DNA of 64,000 bases from Candidatus Altimarinota bacterium (GCA_028696815.1 JAQVGG010000003.1:1-64000), one strand, 5' to 3'. Positions 9,470-22,031 are shown, counted from the first letter of the stretch. Translations and numbers: made by a program. Notes: generated by a model not told the origin, from the letters alone.

Positions 9470-10981
9470 ATGAAATTATTAGAGAATTGATGAAGAATTA
9501 AATCAGCAAGTGTTTGATATAATTCAATTAATCCAAGTTTAACATTAGACTTTCAATGAAGAGTCAAAGAGATAATTAACTGAGAATCTAATGATATAAA
9601 TACATGATTCTTCCCAAAAGTATGAAGATCTTTAAGAACATCTTTAAATAGGCAACCTTTAAGACCTATGATTAGTACTCACCAATGAATGCCAGGAAAT
9701 TTTTATCCTTTTTATGCTTCAAATAGTATTGATGAAATTTTACATTACAACTATCATAGTGAACATTTTGAAGCAATATTAGAACCAAGATATAAAGGAT
9801 TAGTTAATGAACAACAGGAAGTAGATTTTATTAATTATATGGCAAAAAAAGATTTAAGAAAAGCATATTGAGTTATATCATGAATTAATCAAAATGATAG
9901 AGCTTTTGAGAAATGAAGAATTCCTTTCTTTATATGTAGACCTGCTAGTACTGTTAATGATGTAAAATTACCTTCTACAATAGTACCTAAAATTGAGAAT
10001 GAGGTTAATAAAACTATAGGAGAGATATGCTGATTAGCATCTTATTTAGAATACCTATTCCAACATGGTAGATGTCCTGATAAAACCGATATTATCTGAT
10101 ATTTATTACAAAAAGATAGTTTACCTGATACAGTTATCCCTAGTTATTTTTGAGATTCTATTATTTATTTTCAAGCGGATACATTCATCAATTTAAATTG
10201 ATAAGTAAGTGTAGAAGCTATACAAATGCCAGATGTATGATTTTTCTTAAAAAATTTATCTGATAGATGAAGTTTAAGTAAGATTAAACTAATAAATGCT
10301 GGTTTAAGAGAAAATGTTATAAATAGCATATTAGACTCTGATTTTCCAAATGTTAGTATAATAACAAGACCGAATGTAGTGGAAAACAATGAAGATTTAT
10401 TGGAGATAAACAAAATAGAAGTTATGAAGTCTGAACTAGAAAAAGGTTGAAAAGTAATAAAAATTTCCTCTACTAAAGATTTTGTTTTTAAAGAAGATAT
10501 ATTATATTTACTTATGGATATAGATTATAACGATTTATCCAATTTAAGTAATTTATTTGAATTAGCTATAAAATATCCAAGAAATTTTTCACCAAACCCT
10601 TTTGTACAGCTAGCTTCTCAGTATGTCATTTGATTCAAAAGTATATACTTATATGAGGGGCAAGATATACAAAAACTATCAAGAGTTGTGACACCAAACC
10701 ATAATAAAATATCTCAAAGTACATTGGAAAATATAGAAAATTATTTTAATAGCTTGTGACTTGATCCAAATAAGAGAATAATAAATATAAAAAAATGATC
10801 TACAGATGAAATTCTATATGTATCTAGAGATTCTTTATATTCCTTAAGAAAAATAGCAAAATTTATAGAGTGAGAAAAGTTTGTAGAAATAATTGAAGTA
10901 CCTTTTGTTGATTGAGAGCAAATTATATCTAAAAATTGAAATGATTTACTACATATGTATCGTTTTATGTTTATTAATTAA
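9470..10981 (+). pseudogene. Unknown ~503-aa protein, split by in-frame TAA
   Basis: One reading frame of 504 codons holds a single TAA at 10202-10204 (codon 245), flanked by sequence that reads on smoothly: FINLNG-stop-VSVEAIQMPDVGFFL. A CAA to TAA change would explain it. The first half contains FPKVGRSLRTSLNRQPLRP, IPFFICRPAS and YFQADTFINLNG; the second half contains SIITRPNVVE and FPN/FVQLASQYVIGFKSIYLYEG. No family recognised. The second part could restart at ATG 10226. Preceded by a Trp-rich leader with terminators, so expression is apparently regulated. Confidence 0.65.
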
Positions 10982-10992
10982 ATTTTAACATT

Positions 10993-11361
10993 ATGAATAA
11001 ATTAAATTTTGATGAAGTATTAATAAAAATATCAAAGGATATTATTAATGCAAAAAATAGAATTTATGCTACACATCTAATAAAAACAGAAGAAGATTTT
11101 AATCTTCCTATAGTTTATATTAATGCTCTCAAAAGTTCTAAATGTAAAAACAAGAAAAGAGTTATTTTTGGTGATAAAGAATTATTTAATTATTTTAATA
11201 ATAATGAAAAATATTTTAAAAATCATTTTTCAAATAAGATCTATTTTAGAATGTTATTAATTGATGATAAACTTTATTTTAAGTATCAAGATAATTTCTA
11301 TATGACTAAAGAAAAAGATATTATTTGTTTATTTGAAGGATATTTTAGTTATATAAATTAA
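10993..11361 (+). CDS. Hypothetical protein, 122 aa
   Basis: ATG 10993 to TAA, 11 bases after the 9470 frame ends, so probably the same transcript. Lys/Asn/Phe-rich with no TGA codon and only two Gly (GGT, GGA). Segments KNRIYATHLIKTEEDFNLPI, KKRVIFGDKELFNYF and YFRMLLIDDKLYFKYQDNFY suggest an alpha/beta fold. The last third resembles the solvent-exposed strands of phospholipase-D-like effector domains, but this is weak. Function unknown. Confidence 0.65.
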   Translation: MNKLNFDEVLIKISKDIINAKNRIYATHLIKTEEDFNLPIVYINALKSSKCKNKKRVIFGDKELFNYFNNNEKYFKNHFSNKIYFRMLLIDDKLYFKYQDNFYMTKEKDIICLFEGYFSYIN

Positions 11362-11741
11362 TTTTTATTGGTAATCAAAGTTTGTGGAATTTCTTTGGAC
11401 TACAGTCCAACCCCTTTCATTTTTCATTTTTTTAGACAGTTATTCATCTTTTCATAGATAATAACTGCTTTTTTACAGTTTAATATTATCCAAAACAAAT
11501 ACGTTTCTTCTCAGAAAAAATCCCGTTGCACTTGACTAGTTCTTTAACTGAAAATCAAGATATTTACAACAAAATCATCACATTGCTTGAAAAAATCAAG
11601 GAAATGTATATATTCATCATCAGAACTAGCCAGATCCTATAATACACGGTATGAGGTTCGCTCGTTACACTTCGCTCTCCGAATATTTTTTCTTATAATG
11701 ATGAACAAGATAGAGTCATTTTAGCAGTAAAAATATAATTT
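11362..11741. repeat. Dispersed repeat copy 3 with hairpin
   Basis: Hairpin TTGGACTACAGTCCAA (11396-11411) follows the stop closely, then AATCAAGATATTTACAAC and ATGAGGTTCGCTCGTTACACTTCGCTC (11652-11678), matching the tail of copies 2 and 4. No ORF of substance. Confidence 0.65.
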
Positions 11742-12554
11742 ATGTTAATTCAAAAAGACAAATCTATAATTGAAATAAATTCAAATATTCCTTGAAATAC
11801 AACGACAATAATGGTTTGAGTTCATGGTAATGAACTATCATGAGTAAATGCTTTGCTTAAAATATTAAAGAATATAAAAACATCTTCTTGAAAAGTATAT
11901 TTTATATTTGCAAATCTAAAAGCTCTTGAAATTTGAAAAAGATTTTTTGAAAAAAATATGAATAGATGTTTTTTACAAAATAATGATTGAGATACTTATG
12001 AAGATAAAAGAGCTTTAGAAATAATACCATATTTACAAGAAAGTGATTATTTACTTGATGTTCATAATACATTAAATACTTGAAATTCAATCCCTTTTCT
12101 TATAAGTGAATATAAAAATTTATGAAAATATTTTGATGTTGATTTTGTAATTTCATGATTTGATAAACTTCATCCAGGATGAAGTGATGGCTTTATGAAT
12201 AGTATTTGAAAAAAATGAGTATGCTTAGAATCTTGAAGTATTTATGATGAAAAATGACCAGAAATAGCAAAAAAATGAATAATTAACTTTTTGAGATTTA
12301 CTTGAAATATTGACTGACAAATTCAAAAAAGAGAAAATCAAGAATTTATAAAATTTGATAAAATTTATAAAAATAAAACTTTAAATTTTAAATTTATAAA
12401 AGAATTTTTTGATTTTGAAAAAATAAAAAAATGACAAATTATTGCTTATGATTGAAAAAAAGAAATAATTTCAGATATAGATTGTTTTATAGTCTTTACT
12501 TATACTCCAAAAAATATTTGAGATGAATGTTTTTGTTTAGGAAATAACATTTAA
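11742..12554 (+). CDS. AstE/AspA-like zinc deacylase (M14 family)
   Basis: 270 aa. GVHGNELSG near residue 28 gives the zinc ligands His and Glu of succinylglutamate desuccinylase/aspartoacylase. KRFFEKNMNRCF and DYLLDVHNT (third ligand His) follow in the right order, then HPGGSDGFMNSIGKKGVCLESG. The C-terminal part (GQIIAYDGKKEI) forms the small beta domain. Substrate unknown. About 25 glycines are TGA, so it is fully host-adapted. Single gene between repeat copies 3 and 4. Confidence 0.85.
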
Positions 12555-12906
12555 TTTATATTTCAAACTCTGTGGAACTCTCTCTAGACTATCGTCCAGC
12601 CCCGTCTTTTTTAAAATTTAGAAACAAAATTATCTTTTCTCAAAAAGAAAAATGCTTTTACAAAAAAGATAAATCCAAAAGAAATACAGTAAACCCTCGT
12701 TACACTCTCGCTCATACTTCGCTCGTGTCTGACAACAGCTTCTATGAGGTTTGCATCAAAGCACTTTGCTCTCCCATATTTTGCTCATTCTTCGAAAAAT
12801 ATCTCATAAAAACAAACGTTAAATGTAATTTGTAACTTTCCAAAAAAATAAAAACAGGGGCTCTAAATAAACAAATAAATAGATTTATATTATTTTTTTT
12901 AAATTT
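12555..12906. repeat. Dispersed repeat copy 4
   Basis: Starts at the stop codon of the preceding gene: CTCTGTGGAACTCTCTCTAG, a degenerate hairpin AGACTATCGTCC, then a near copy of 8730-8930 and the ending CTCGCTCATACTTCGCTCG. An 87-codon frame across it is not conserved in the 8718 copy, so I treat it as noncoding. Confidence 0.75.
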
Positions 12907-13401
12907 ATGAAATGGAAAATACCGCCAATGATTAAAGTTTATGAAGCACTTGGATGTATAGCTGATGATAGATTAGAATTTGAAGGCATAGAAGGAAGAG
13001 TTTACTCTTCAAGTAGAAGAAAGTTTTATACAATTAGATATGAACCAAAATCTAATTCAATTATGGTTAATGATAATGGCTCTTATTATATTGATTATTT
13101 AGGTTATCCTGCAATTGCATACTTAATGAAAGTTGGAGAATTAGATTTTTCAGAAGAATATTCAAACGCTTTAAAAGGAATTCATTGGAAAGATTTAAAT
13201 CTTAAACATGATAGGAGTAAAGGTGTTGGAATCCCAGATTATGATTTTGATTCAGTTATTGAAGAAGTAGATTTATTAGTTGAAAAAAAGGGTATAAATA
13301 TTGTTGACTTTAAAAGATTTTTAGAAAAAGTTTTAGAACAAATTAAATCAAAGGATTTGAATTTATTGTGAGAAAAAGAACTTCCACCAAAAGGATATTA
13401 G
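12907..13401 (+). CDS. Hypothetical protein, 164 aa, probably acquired
   Basis: Begins MKWKIPPMIKVYEALGCIAD. Contains a predicted small beta-rich domain (GRVYSSSRRKFYTIRYEP, IMVNDNGSYYIDYLGYPAIAYLM) and a helical C-terminus. Ten of eleven internal glycines are GGN and only one codon is TGA, at residue 155. In a donor using the standard code the protein would end exactly there; here it gains ten residues (GEKELPPKGY). This suggests recent entry from a standard-code genome. Family not recognised. Confidence 0.75.
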
Positions 13402-13465
13402 ATTCGTTGTAATAAGTTTATTAAATCTATGATAAAATCCTATCACTCAATCCCCCATTTTTTCA

Positions 13466-15061
13466 TTAATTCAATTTATCTAAATAATTCCTAGATTTTC
13501 TTCCCTCCAAAAGTATAACAGAACTATTTGGTATGGTATCTAGATTTCTTAGTATAGTATCTTTCTTAAAACCATTTTCAAGCAATCACTTGATTATGTC
13601 TTCCTTATAGTTTACTCCTGTAAATATAAAATAATCAATTAATTTTTCATTTGCGAGTCTTTTTCATATACTATAATGAACATCTTTTGATTGTTCTCAA
13701 AGCTCAAGTATGTCATCCATAATTAGTACTCTATTTTTATCTTTTGCAATAGTATTTAAAACCTCTATTCAAGCAAATAATCATCATTCTGATAAATTAT
13801 ATGTATCATCAATGATAGTAAAAGAATTTAGCTCAGAAATGGCTAAAGTATTTTTTGGTGTTTGTAATTGAGTAAGATAAAACCTCAATTTTTCATACTC
13901 AAATCACATATCAAATAAAAATGCTAAAATTCAAGTCAAATTTAATATATTATGTGAACCAATAAGATTTGTTTTAAAATTATATTCTATATCCTTGTAA
14001 GTAAAAATAAACTCTGTTAAACCATCTTTTATAGCTATTATTTTTGATTTAGCATCTAGATCAACATCTCATAATCAATATCTAATATACTTTAAATCTT
14101 TTAAATCTCATAATTTATTTGTTATTACATAATCTTTTATATTTTCATTATTCCAATTTATATAAAGTACTCAATCATTTTCCACTACTTTTTTAGCTAT
14201 CTCAAACTTCCCTTTTTTAGTGTTTTCTATACTTCAAAAAAGTCAAAGATGTTGTGTTCAGATAGCAGTTAGAAATCAATACTTATGATTAATTATCTCT
14301 CAAAGAGTCTTTATTTCTCATATCTTGTATGCTCATGCTTCAGCAACAAAATACTCGAATTTATCATCTAATTTCGACAAAATAAGGCTTGAGACTCAAA
14401 GCTCAGTATTTATATTTTCTGGAGTTTTAAGTATATTGTGATCAAAAGCTAATATTTGGCTTAAGTATTCTTTTACACTTGATTTTCCGTAACTTCAAGT
14501 TATAGCAATTTTTATAGGTTTAGTTATAGTTTGTGATTTATATATAGCAGCTTTTATAAGTTTATTTTTTTTATAATTTACAATCGGTGAAATTATATAG
14601 TTGCATATAAATATTATTAGTGGAGTACTTATCAAAACAAGCATTATATAACTATAGGTCCAAATAGGAAAATATACACTTAAAAAGTATACATCAATAC
14701 TTAATCATATCAAAATACAAGAAATTAAAATAAGCATTCTAGATGTAAGTTTTGGATATATAAGCTTTTTTCTAAATATTTTTCAAAGAACAAATATATT
14801 TTGAAATACAAGAAAATAAAACATGATCAGTGTTACTATTCATAAAAATAAGTCAGGTCTTATTAAAATCAGAATAGTTAAAAAAAATAACGGTACTTCT
14901 AAAGCAAACCAGAAGTTTTGCAAAGCACTTTTTCATTGTGGAGTTCAAAGATATTCTTTAAATCTATCCCATCTGTATTCCTTTAGTTGTATAGTATATA
15001 ACCAAAAAGAAAACTTGTAAAAAAAAGGAAGTATAGCAATTATTAAAAAAATTATATTCAT
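13466..15061 (-). CDS. Membrane-anchored Mur ligase (MurF-like)
   Basis: 531 aa. Residues 1-150 hold four hydrophobic helices. From about 165 the Mur ligase core starts with the P-loop ITGSYGKSSVKEYL; LKTPENINTELGVS, EAGAYKIGEI, GTQHLGLFGS and NLIGSHNILNLTG (about 365) follow in MurF order; IDDTYNLSEGG and RVLIMDDILELG mark the C-terminal domain. The reaction would be ATP-dependent amide-bond formation on a cell-wall precursor. Starts 5 bases after an alpha/beta hydrolase gene; co-transcribed. Confidence 0.88.
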
Positions 15062-15065
15062 TATT

Positions 15066-15839
15066 TTAAATATTATCGATTATTGTTTTAACTAATCTCT
15101 TTGGATTTTGTAAATGGATCCCGTGTCTTTCATTGTCTAAAATTATTAGTTTTGAATCTTTTATCTTTTTATTCATTAGATATCCATCTAAAACTGGAGT
15201 ATAAGCATCATTTTCTCACCAAATTATAAGCGTATTTACCTTTATGTTTGATAGCTCATCTTTTAAATCTGTATTAATCATGTTTTTAAAAGTTTCATTT
15301 AAAAACTTGTTATGTTCAGAGTTTATATAATCATGTGCTCAAATTACCCTGTAAAATAAAGCTCTTATTTCTTTATATCACGGTATAAACTTAAAAATTT
15401 TAAATGGGAAAGTTAGATATTTTATAATCAATCTTTTTAATGAAATAGTAGTTTTCTGTCTAATTCAAGCTGAATTATTTAAGATAAGTTTTTCTGGATT
15501 TATATTTCATCTATTTATTAATCTTATACTTATAGCTCAACCATTACTATGTCAAAGTAATATAAAATTCTTAAGATTTAAAATATTTACTAATTTTTCA
15601 ATTATTTTTGCATAATCGTCAATAGTAAATACTTTTTCTAAAATTGTTCATCAAAAACCCGGTAAATCAGGTATTATTACATTGTATCATGCTTTATATA
15701 ATATATCTCACACCTCTACCCAACTATCACTTGATCCTCACCATCCATGCAAAATTAAAATAGAGTTTTTATTATATTTATTTTTTTTGTATTTAAAATT
15801 TAGGGATATATCTCAAATAGAGATTGATTTTTCTCTCAT
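15066..15839 (-). CDS. Alpha/beta hydrolase
   Basis: 257 aa. ILHGWGGSSDSW (oxyanion loop), DLPGFGG, then the nucleophile elbow LGHSNGGAIS near residue 98, IIWGENDAYTP (Asp) and NERHGIHLQNP (His) complete the triad. Serine hydrolase of unknown substrate; such genes beside Mur ligases may act on lipid or wall precursors (inference). Followed directly by the MurF-like gene. Confidence 0.9.
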
Positions 15840-15844
15840 AAAAA

Positions 15845-15950
15845 AATAAGAAGTTATAAAACACTTCTTATTTTAAGATTATTTTTAAAAAATAAAGTTT
15901 ATTTTTTAAAAATAATTAGACCGGTCTTTTAAAATTAAGACCGGTCTAAT
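15845..15950 (-). terminator. Two inverted repeats between operons
   Basis: Stem AATAAGAAGT/ACTTCTTATT at 15845-15872, and a 14-bp perfect inverted repeat at 15915-15928/15937-15950. Each arm of the latter holds the palindrome AGACCGGTCT. They follow the 15960 gene and precede the hydrolase, so terminator function is likely; the nested palindromes could also be a protein-binding site. Confidence 0.65.
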
Positions 15951-15959
15951 ATTTTATTT

Positions 15960-16541
15960 TTACTTTTGTTCTAAATGTAATTCATATTCTCACTCTGTTA
16001 AGGAGTTACTTCAAACAACTCAAATAACTATTTCGCTTTTTATAGTATCTCATTTAATCTCTATACTTTTATCTGTTTCATCTGATTTTTTAGATACACA
16101 AGCATGGACATATTCTAAATCTGGGGGTAATATGTTTTGAGCAGGTTTTACTTTGTATGCATATATACTTAAATTTTTATTTTCAGTATTATCTATAAGT
16201 ATAATACTTATTGTAGTATTTTTTTCTAAAATAATTCTATGTAATTGGTGTTTTCAATTAAAATAATTAATTGATTTATCATCAAAACAATTAACATAAG
16301 TTTTTGATCACCAAGTTAGGTCATCAATAATTTTTCAATACTTTATGTCTGAACTAAAATTTGCTTTTCAAGTTTGATTAAATTCGAGTGTTATAACTTT
16401 TCATTCTTCTATATCCTGATTTCATTCGGCAAATCTATATTCTACTCAAGCTTTTTCTAAATATTCGTTTTTAACTTCATGTGGGACAAAATAGTATATT
16501 GACAATACTATAAAAACCAATACAAATAAAAAAGTTTTCAT
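15960..16541 (-). CDS. Secreted/anchored protein, unknown
   Basis: 193 aa. N-terminal uncleaved or cleaved signal (MKTFLFVLVFIVLSIYYFV). The rest is beta-rich with two cysteines (VNCFDD, VHACVSKK) that could form a disulfide, and the late segment GDTIKSEIVIGVVGSNSLTE. Eleven TGA-Gly codons. No family recognised. Lies between the helicase and the hydrolase/MurF operon on the same strand. Confidence 0.8.
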
Positions 16542-16600
16542 TTTATATATATTTAAAATTTAATGCAGACATATTATAATATGTTTTGAGATTTTTCAAA

Positions 16601-18913
16601 TTATAATTTTTTAATAGGAGCTATTTTTATATTCATTTTTTTAATTCACCTACCAGAAAAAGCTATTTCAGCTAGTTCTCAATTCAAAGAAGTTATAATT
16701 CATGTTCAAAATTTATGATGCTCCACCCTATCTCACATATTAAATTGCGAGATATCATTTGAGACAGAAACTTTGAATGTTTTTCTAATTGTTGCTACTT
16801 CTTTCTCCATTTGGGGGAAAGACTGAGATAGGGGGGCTGTACTATTAAAAAATGACTTATCAGCTAAACTACATTTTCCTAGATCATAATTTTCTATAAC
16901 TTCATTTGGCACCTCTTTTAAAAATCTAGATTCAGGATTTCTTACATAGTCTCAAAAATGAAATCTTTCTTTAGCTCTTGATATGTATAACTCTTCTCTT
17001 GCTCTAGTCATCGCTACATACATAAGTCTTCTTTCTTCCTCTAGAGCATAACTATCATTTACTGATCTGAAACTAGGAAATATACCATCTTCAAGTCACA
17101 CTAAAAACACTCTTTTTTGTTCAAGTCATTTTGAAGTATGTATGGTCATAAGTGTTACATAATCCTCCCTATCATCTTTACTATCCATATCAGTAATCAA
17201 AGCTACCTCTTCTAAAAACGTTGCTAGAGACTCTCTTGGTTCAATACCATTATATTCACTTGCTACATTTATAAGTTCGTCTATATTATCTCTCTTACTT
17301 TGAGCTTCTTCTTCACTCAAATCTTCAGTTATATATGCTTCGTATCATATCTGTTTAATTATTTCTCTTATAAGGTCTCAAACTACTAAAGTACTTGAAA
17401 ATTCTCTCAATTTTCTCATAAGTTCTCAAAACTCTTTGATTGATGATTTAGCTCAAGCTCTTAACTCTTCTACTTCTTCTATGTTATCAATTATATCTGG
17501 ATAATCTATAGCAAAACTTTCTCTATAATTATCTAGTATTTCTATGCTTTTATCTCAGATCTTTCTACTAGGCACATTTATAATTCTTTTAGTAGAAACT
17601 ACATCTAGTGGATTATGTATAATTCTTAAGTAAGCAAGTAAATCTTTTATCTCTTTTCTATCGTAAAACTTTTGTCATCATATAACTCTATATGGTATAG
17701 CTTTTATCATAAGAGCTTCTTCTATCTGCCTAGATTGCGCATTTGTACGGTAAAGGATCAGGTTGTCGGAACACCTACCTCATCCTCAATCCTTCTCCTT
17801 TGAAGTAGAAGGAAGTAACACATTTTCTTGCCCCCTCTCCTCCAAAGGAGAGGGTTGGGGTGAGGTCTTTCATTTTATAATCTCCGCTACTATACTCGCT
17901 TCAACCTTATCACTCGGGGCTTCTATGTATATTATCTTTTCACCGTGAGTATTGTCAGTCCAAAGATCTTTTTTAACTCAAGTCCTATTGTTTGCTATAA
18001 CTGCATTTGCTCAAGATAATATTGTTTTAGTTGATCTATAGTTTTGTTCTAGTTTGATAACATTTGCATCTGGATAATCTTTTTTGAAGTTCAATATATT
18101 TCTCATATCAGCTCAACGCCATGAGTATATAGATTGAGCATCGTCTCAAACTACAGCTAGATTTTTATATTTTGCTGCTAACATCTTTACTATCTCATAC
18201 TGTGGCATATTTGTATCTTGATACTCATCGACCATGATGTATCTATATCTTTCTTGATAGATTTCTAATATTCTCGGTATTCTTAATACAGAGTATGTTT
18301 TTATAAGTATATCATCAAAATCTATTGCGTTGTTTTGGGTAAGTTTATCTTGGTACCTAGTATAGACCTGATGTACTACTTCTTTTATCTGACTATCTAT
18401 TTCCCTCTCATAAGCTTTTGGTCAGATTAAAGCATTTTTAGCATTACTTATGTAAAACGCTATTTGTCTTGCGGGAAACTGTTTTTCATCTAGATGTAAA
18501 TCATTTTTTATGATTCATTTTAAAACTGAAAGTTTATCAGTTTCATCATAGATAACAAAATCTCTTTTAAGTCAGATTTGTAACTCATCTGCTGAAAAAT
18601 TTGCAAGTACTTCTTTAAGTATAAATATTCAAATACTATGAAAAGTCCCTAACATAGGGATTTTAGGATTTTTAAAATAATTATTTTGCACTTCTATACC
18701 TAAACTCTTACAAATACGCTCTTTCATCTCACGAGCTGCTTTATTTGTAAACGTAACCATAAGTATATTTTGAGCAGGAATTCACTTTTCTCTGATCATA
18801 TAATTAACCCTAGCAGTTAAGGTTGCTGTCTTACCTGATCAGGCTCACGCTATGATTAAAAGAGGTCAATCTATCTGATTTTTTGCTTCTTCTTGTTTTG
18901 GATTTAATTGCAT
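16601..18913 (-). pseudogene. uvrD: UvrD/PcrA helicase with inserted element and TAG
   Basis: 771 codons in one frame. Helicase motifs in order: Q-motif LNPKQEEAKNQ, IIAGAGSGKTATL (I), TFTNKAAREMKER (Ia), YIMVDEYQDTN (II), VVGDDAQSIYSWRGA (III), LEQNYRST (IV), YRTNAQSR, VTLMTIHTSKGLE (V), [13 protein letters not shown] (VI). A 91-bp palindromic element (17776-17866) sits in the linker before LYRTNAQ and is in frame, but its junction makes TAG at 17774-17776 (codon 380). Both sides are otherwise intact. Either a recent pseudogene or expressed as two parts; DNA repair role known for the family. Confidence 0.85.
17776..17866. repeat. Palindromic element inside uvrD
   Basis: 91 bp with ends ACCTCATCC and GGGTGAGGT as terminal inverted repeats; inner arms CCTTCTCC and GGAGAGGG. 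GC-rich against an AT-rich gene. CT flanks both ends, so a 2-bp duplication is possible, which would make 93 bp, a multiple of three. Encodes TSPQPSPLEERG on the gene strand, the same peptide start as in the helicase at 26324. Confidence 0.85.
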
Positions 18914-18990
18914 CTAGTTTTTTATAAAATTATAATTTGAAATATAATGTTTATTTTTTAAAATATAACAAGTATTTTTTAAATAAAAAA

Positions 18991-19536
18991 ATGAACCTAT
19001 TTATCCTCCCAACAAATACTTGTTTCTGAATCGCTACTCCTATTTGAGATATAGAGTGATACAAAAAGATTTATGAGATAAAAAAAAGAGATTTTGATAA
19101 ACCTCTAGCTATTATGGTACTTGATTTTGAATGGTTAGAGAAAAATACTCTTTTAAATCACGAACAAATAGAATATTTAAAAAAATATAAAAATCCTTTT
19201 ACTGTAATTACTGAAACAAAAGAAAATTTAATACCTGATAATATTCCGAATAAGCAGATATATAAAAAAGTAGCTTTAAGAATAGCTCATAACTTCATGC
19301 ATAGATCTTTGATAAATGATTTTTGACCTTTGTTTCTAACCTCAGCAAATAGATCATGAGAATGTGAATTATTTAGTACTTATGATATAAAAGAAATATT
19401 TAAAAAAGAAATAGAAGCTTACGATATAAAAGTGTTTGCTCATCCTAAGTATAGTATAAAATCAAATATCTGTGCTTCAGATATATTTGAATTTATTTGA
19501 AATACAACAGAAATTAATTATATTAGAAAATATTAA
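18991..19536 (+). CDS. tsaC: TsaC/YrdC/Sua5 threonylcarbamoyl-AMP synthase
   Basis: 181 aa. ILPTNTCFGIATPIGD near the N-terminus, KKRDFDKPLAIMV (substrate-binding Lys/Arg patch) and PLFLTSANRSGE are YrdC signatures. Makes threonylcarbamoyl-adenylate from Thr, bicarbonate and ATP for tRNA t6A37. Lacks a Sua5 C-terminal domain. First gene of a plus-strand operon with thyA, folA and rdgB. Confidence 0.9.
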
Positions 19537-19552
19537 AAGTTAACAAATAACT

Positions 19553-20479
<927 letters not shown>

Positions 20480-20497
20480 AAAAATAATAAACAAACA

Positions 20498-21037
<540 letters not shown>

Positions 21038-21048
21038 AAAGATAATTT

Positions 21049-21648
21049 ATGAAAAAACTGCTTATAGCTACATGAAATCCTGCGAAGTTGGAGATGTTTA
21101 AAAACTTACTTGACGATATAGATGATATAGAAATACTAACTTTAGCTGATTTTGAGAAAATAGATGAACCTGTTGAAGACTGAGATACTGTTGAGGAAAA
21201 TGCATTGATCAAAGCTAGATATTATTGTGAAGCTTTTTGAGTAGCAACGCTTTCGGATGATGCGTGATTTGAGATACATGAACTTGATTGAATACCTTGA
21301 GTAAAAGCAAGGCGTTGGTGATGAGAATTACATGAAAATACAAGTGACGAAGATTGGTTAAATCATTTTTTAGAAAAAATAAATCATGTAGAAAAAGAGA
21401 TGTTAAACTGAAGCTTCCCTTTTGCTAGATGTTTATATCTACCTGATTGAAGATATTATTTTCAAAAAGAGTATATTTCTATTAGATTATCAAAAACTCC
21501 AAGAATACCTTTTAAAGCTTGATGGCCACTTAGCTCCGTAGTGCACTACCATGATGGTAGACATCAACTTGATATACCAGATGACGATCCTTTTTGGCAT
21601 GAACAAGTAAAAAAAGATTGATTGATAAAGCTAGTTGAAAATTTATAA
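21049..21648 (+). CDS. rdgB: RdgB/HAM1 purine NTP pyrophosphatase
   Basis: 199 aa. LLIATGNPAKLEMFKNLL, EENALIKARYYCEAFGVATLSDDAGFEI, GVKARRWGGE and a late KAGWPLSS and HYHDG give the ITPase fold. Hydrolyses dITP/XTP to keep damaged bases out of DNA. The Ser-Asp-Asp-(Ser/Ala)-Gly motif is SDDAG as expected. Last gene of the operon; ends at the shared terminator. Confidence 0.9.
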
Positions 21649-21673
21649 AACTACTTATAAGATAAGTAGTTTT
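21647..21673. terminator. Bidirectional terminator
   Basis: 12-bp perfect stem AAAACTACTTAT/ATAAGTAGTTTT with a 3-base loop, overlapping both convergent stop codons. Confidence 0.9.
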
Positions 21674-22031
21674 ATTTTTGTGTTTTTAACATTATACAAC
21701 TATCAGTTATATAATCCTTAAAATTATTTTCCATTAAAAAATCGTTCACCCTAGAGTCAGATGCTCATGGTTGACACCATATCTTTTTAGTTTTGATTAA
21801 TTCTAAATTATTTTTAAGTATATCAAGAGTAACTGCCGGAGGAGTTACAAAGTTTACTACATCATAATCATCTTTTATACTCAATATGTCTTTATATGCA
21901 GCTATACCCTCTATTTCATTTTCTTTTGGATTAACAGGATAAACTACATATCATTTTGAAATTAAGTCTTTTAGTATCTTATTTCAATACTTTTCTGGAT
22001 TGTTTGAAGCTCATACAAGTACAATTTTCAT
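21672..22031 (-). CDS. CoA-binding domain protein
   Basis: 119 aa. Rossmann-like CoA_binding_2 fold: VLVGASNNPEKYGNKILKDL, GYVVYPVNPKENEIEGI, DVVNFVTPPAVTLDIL and KTKKIWCQPGASDSRV. The family binds CoA, sometimes redox-regulated through a conserved Cys, here WCQPG. No partner gene. Convergent with rdgB. Confidence 0.85.

Noticed and set aside
12572-12835. 87-codon frame in repeat copy 4, and a 63-codon minus frame at 8787-8978 in copy 2
   Set aside because: The two repeat copies are related in DNA but not in any common reading frame, so coding is unlikely.
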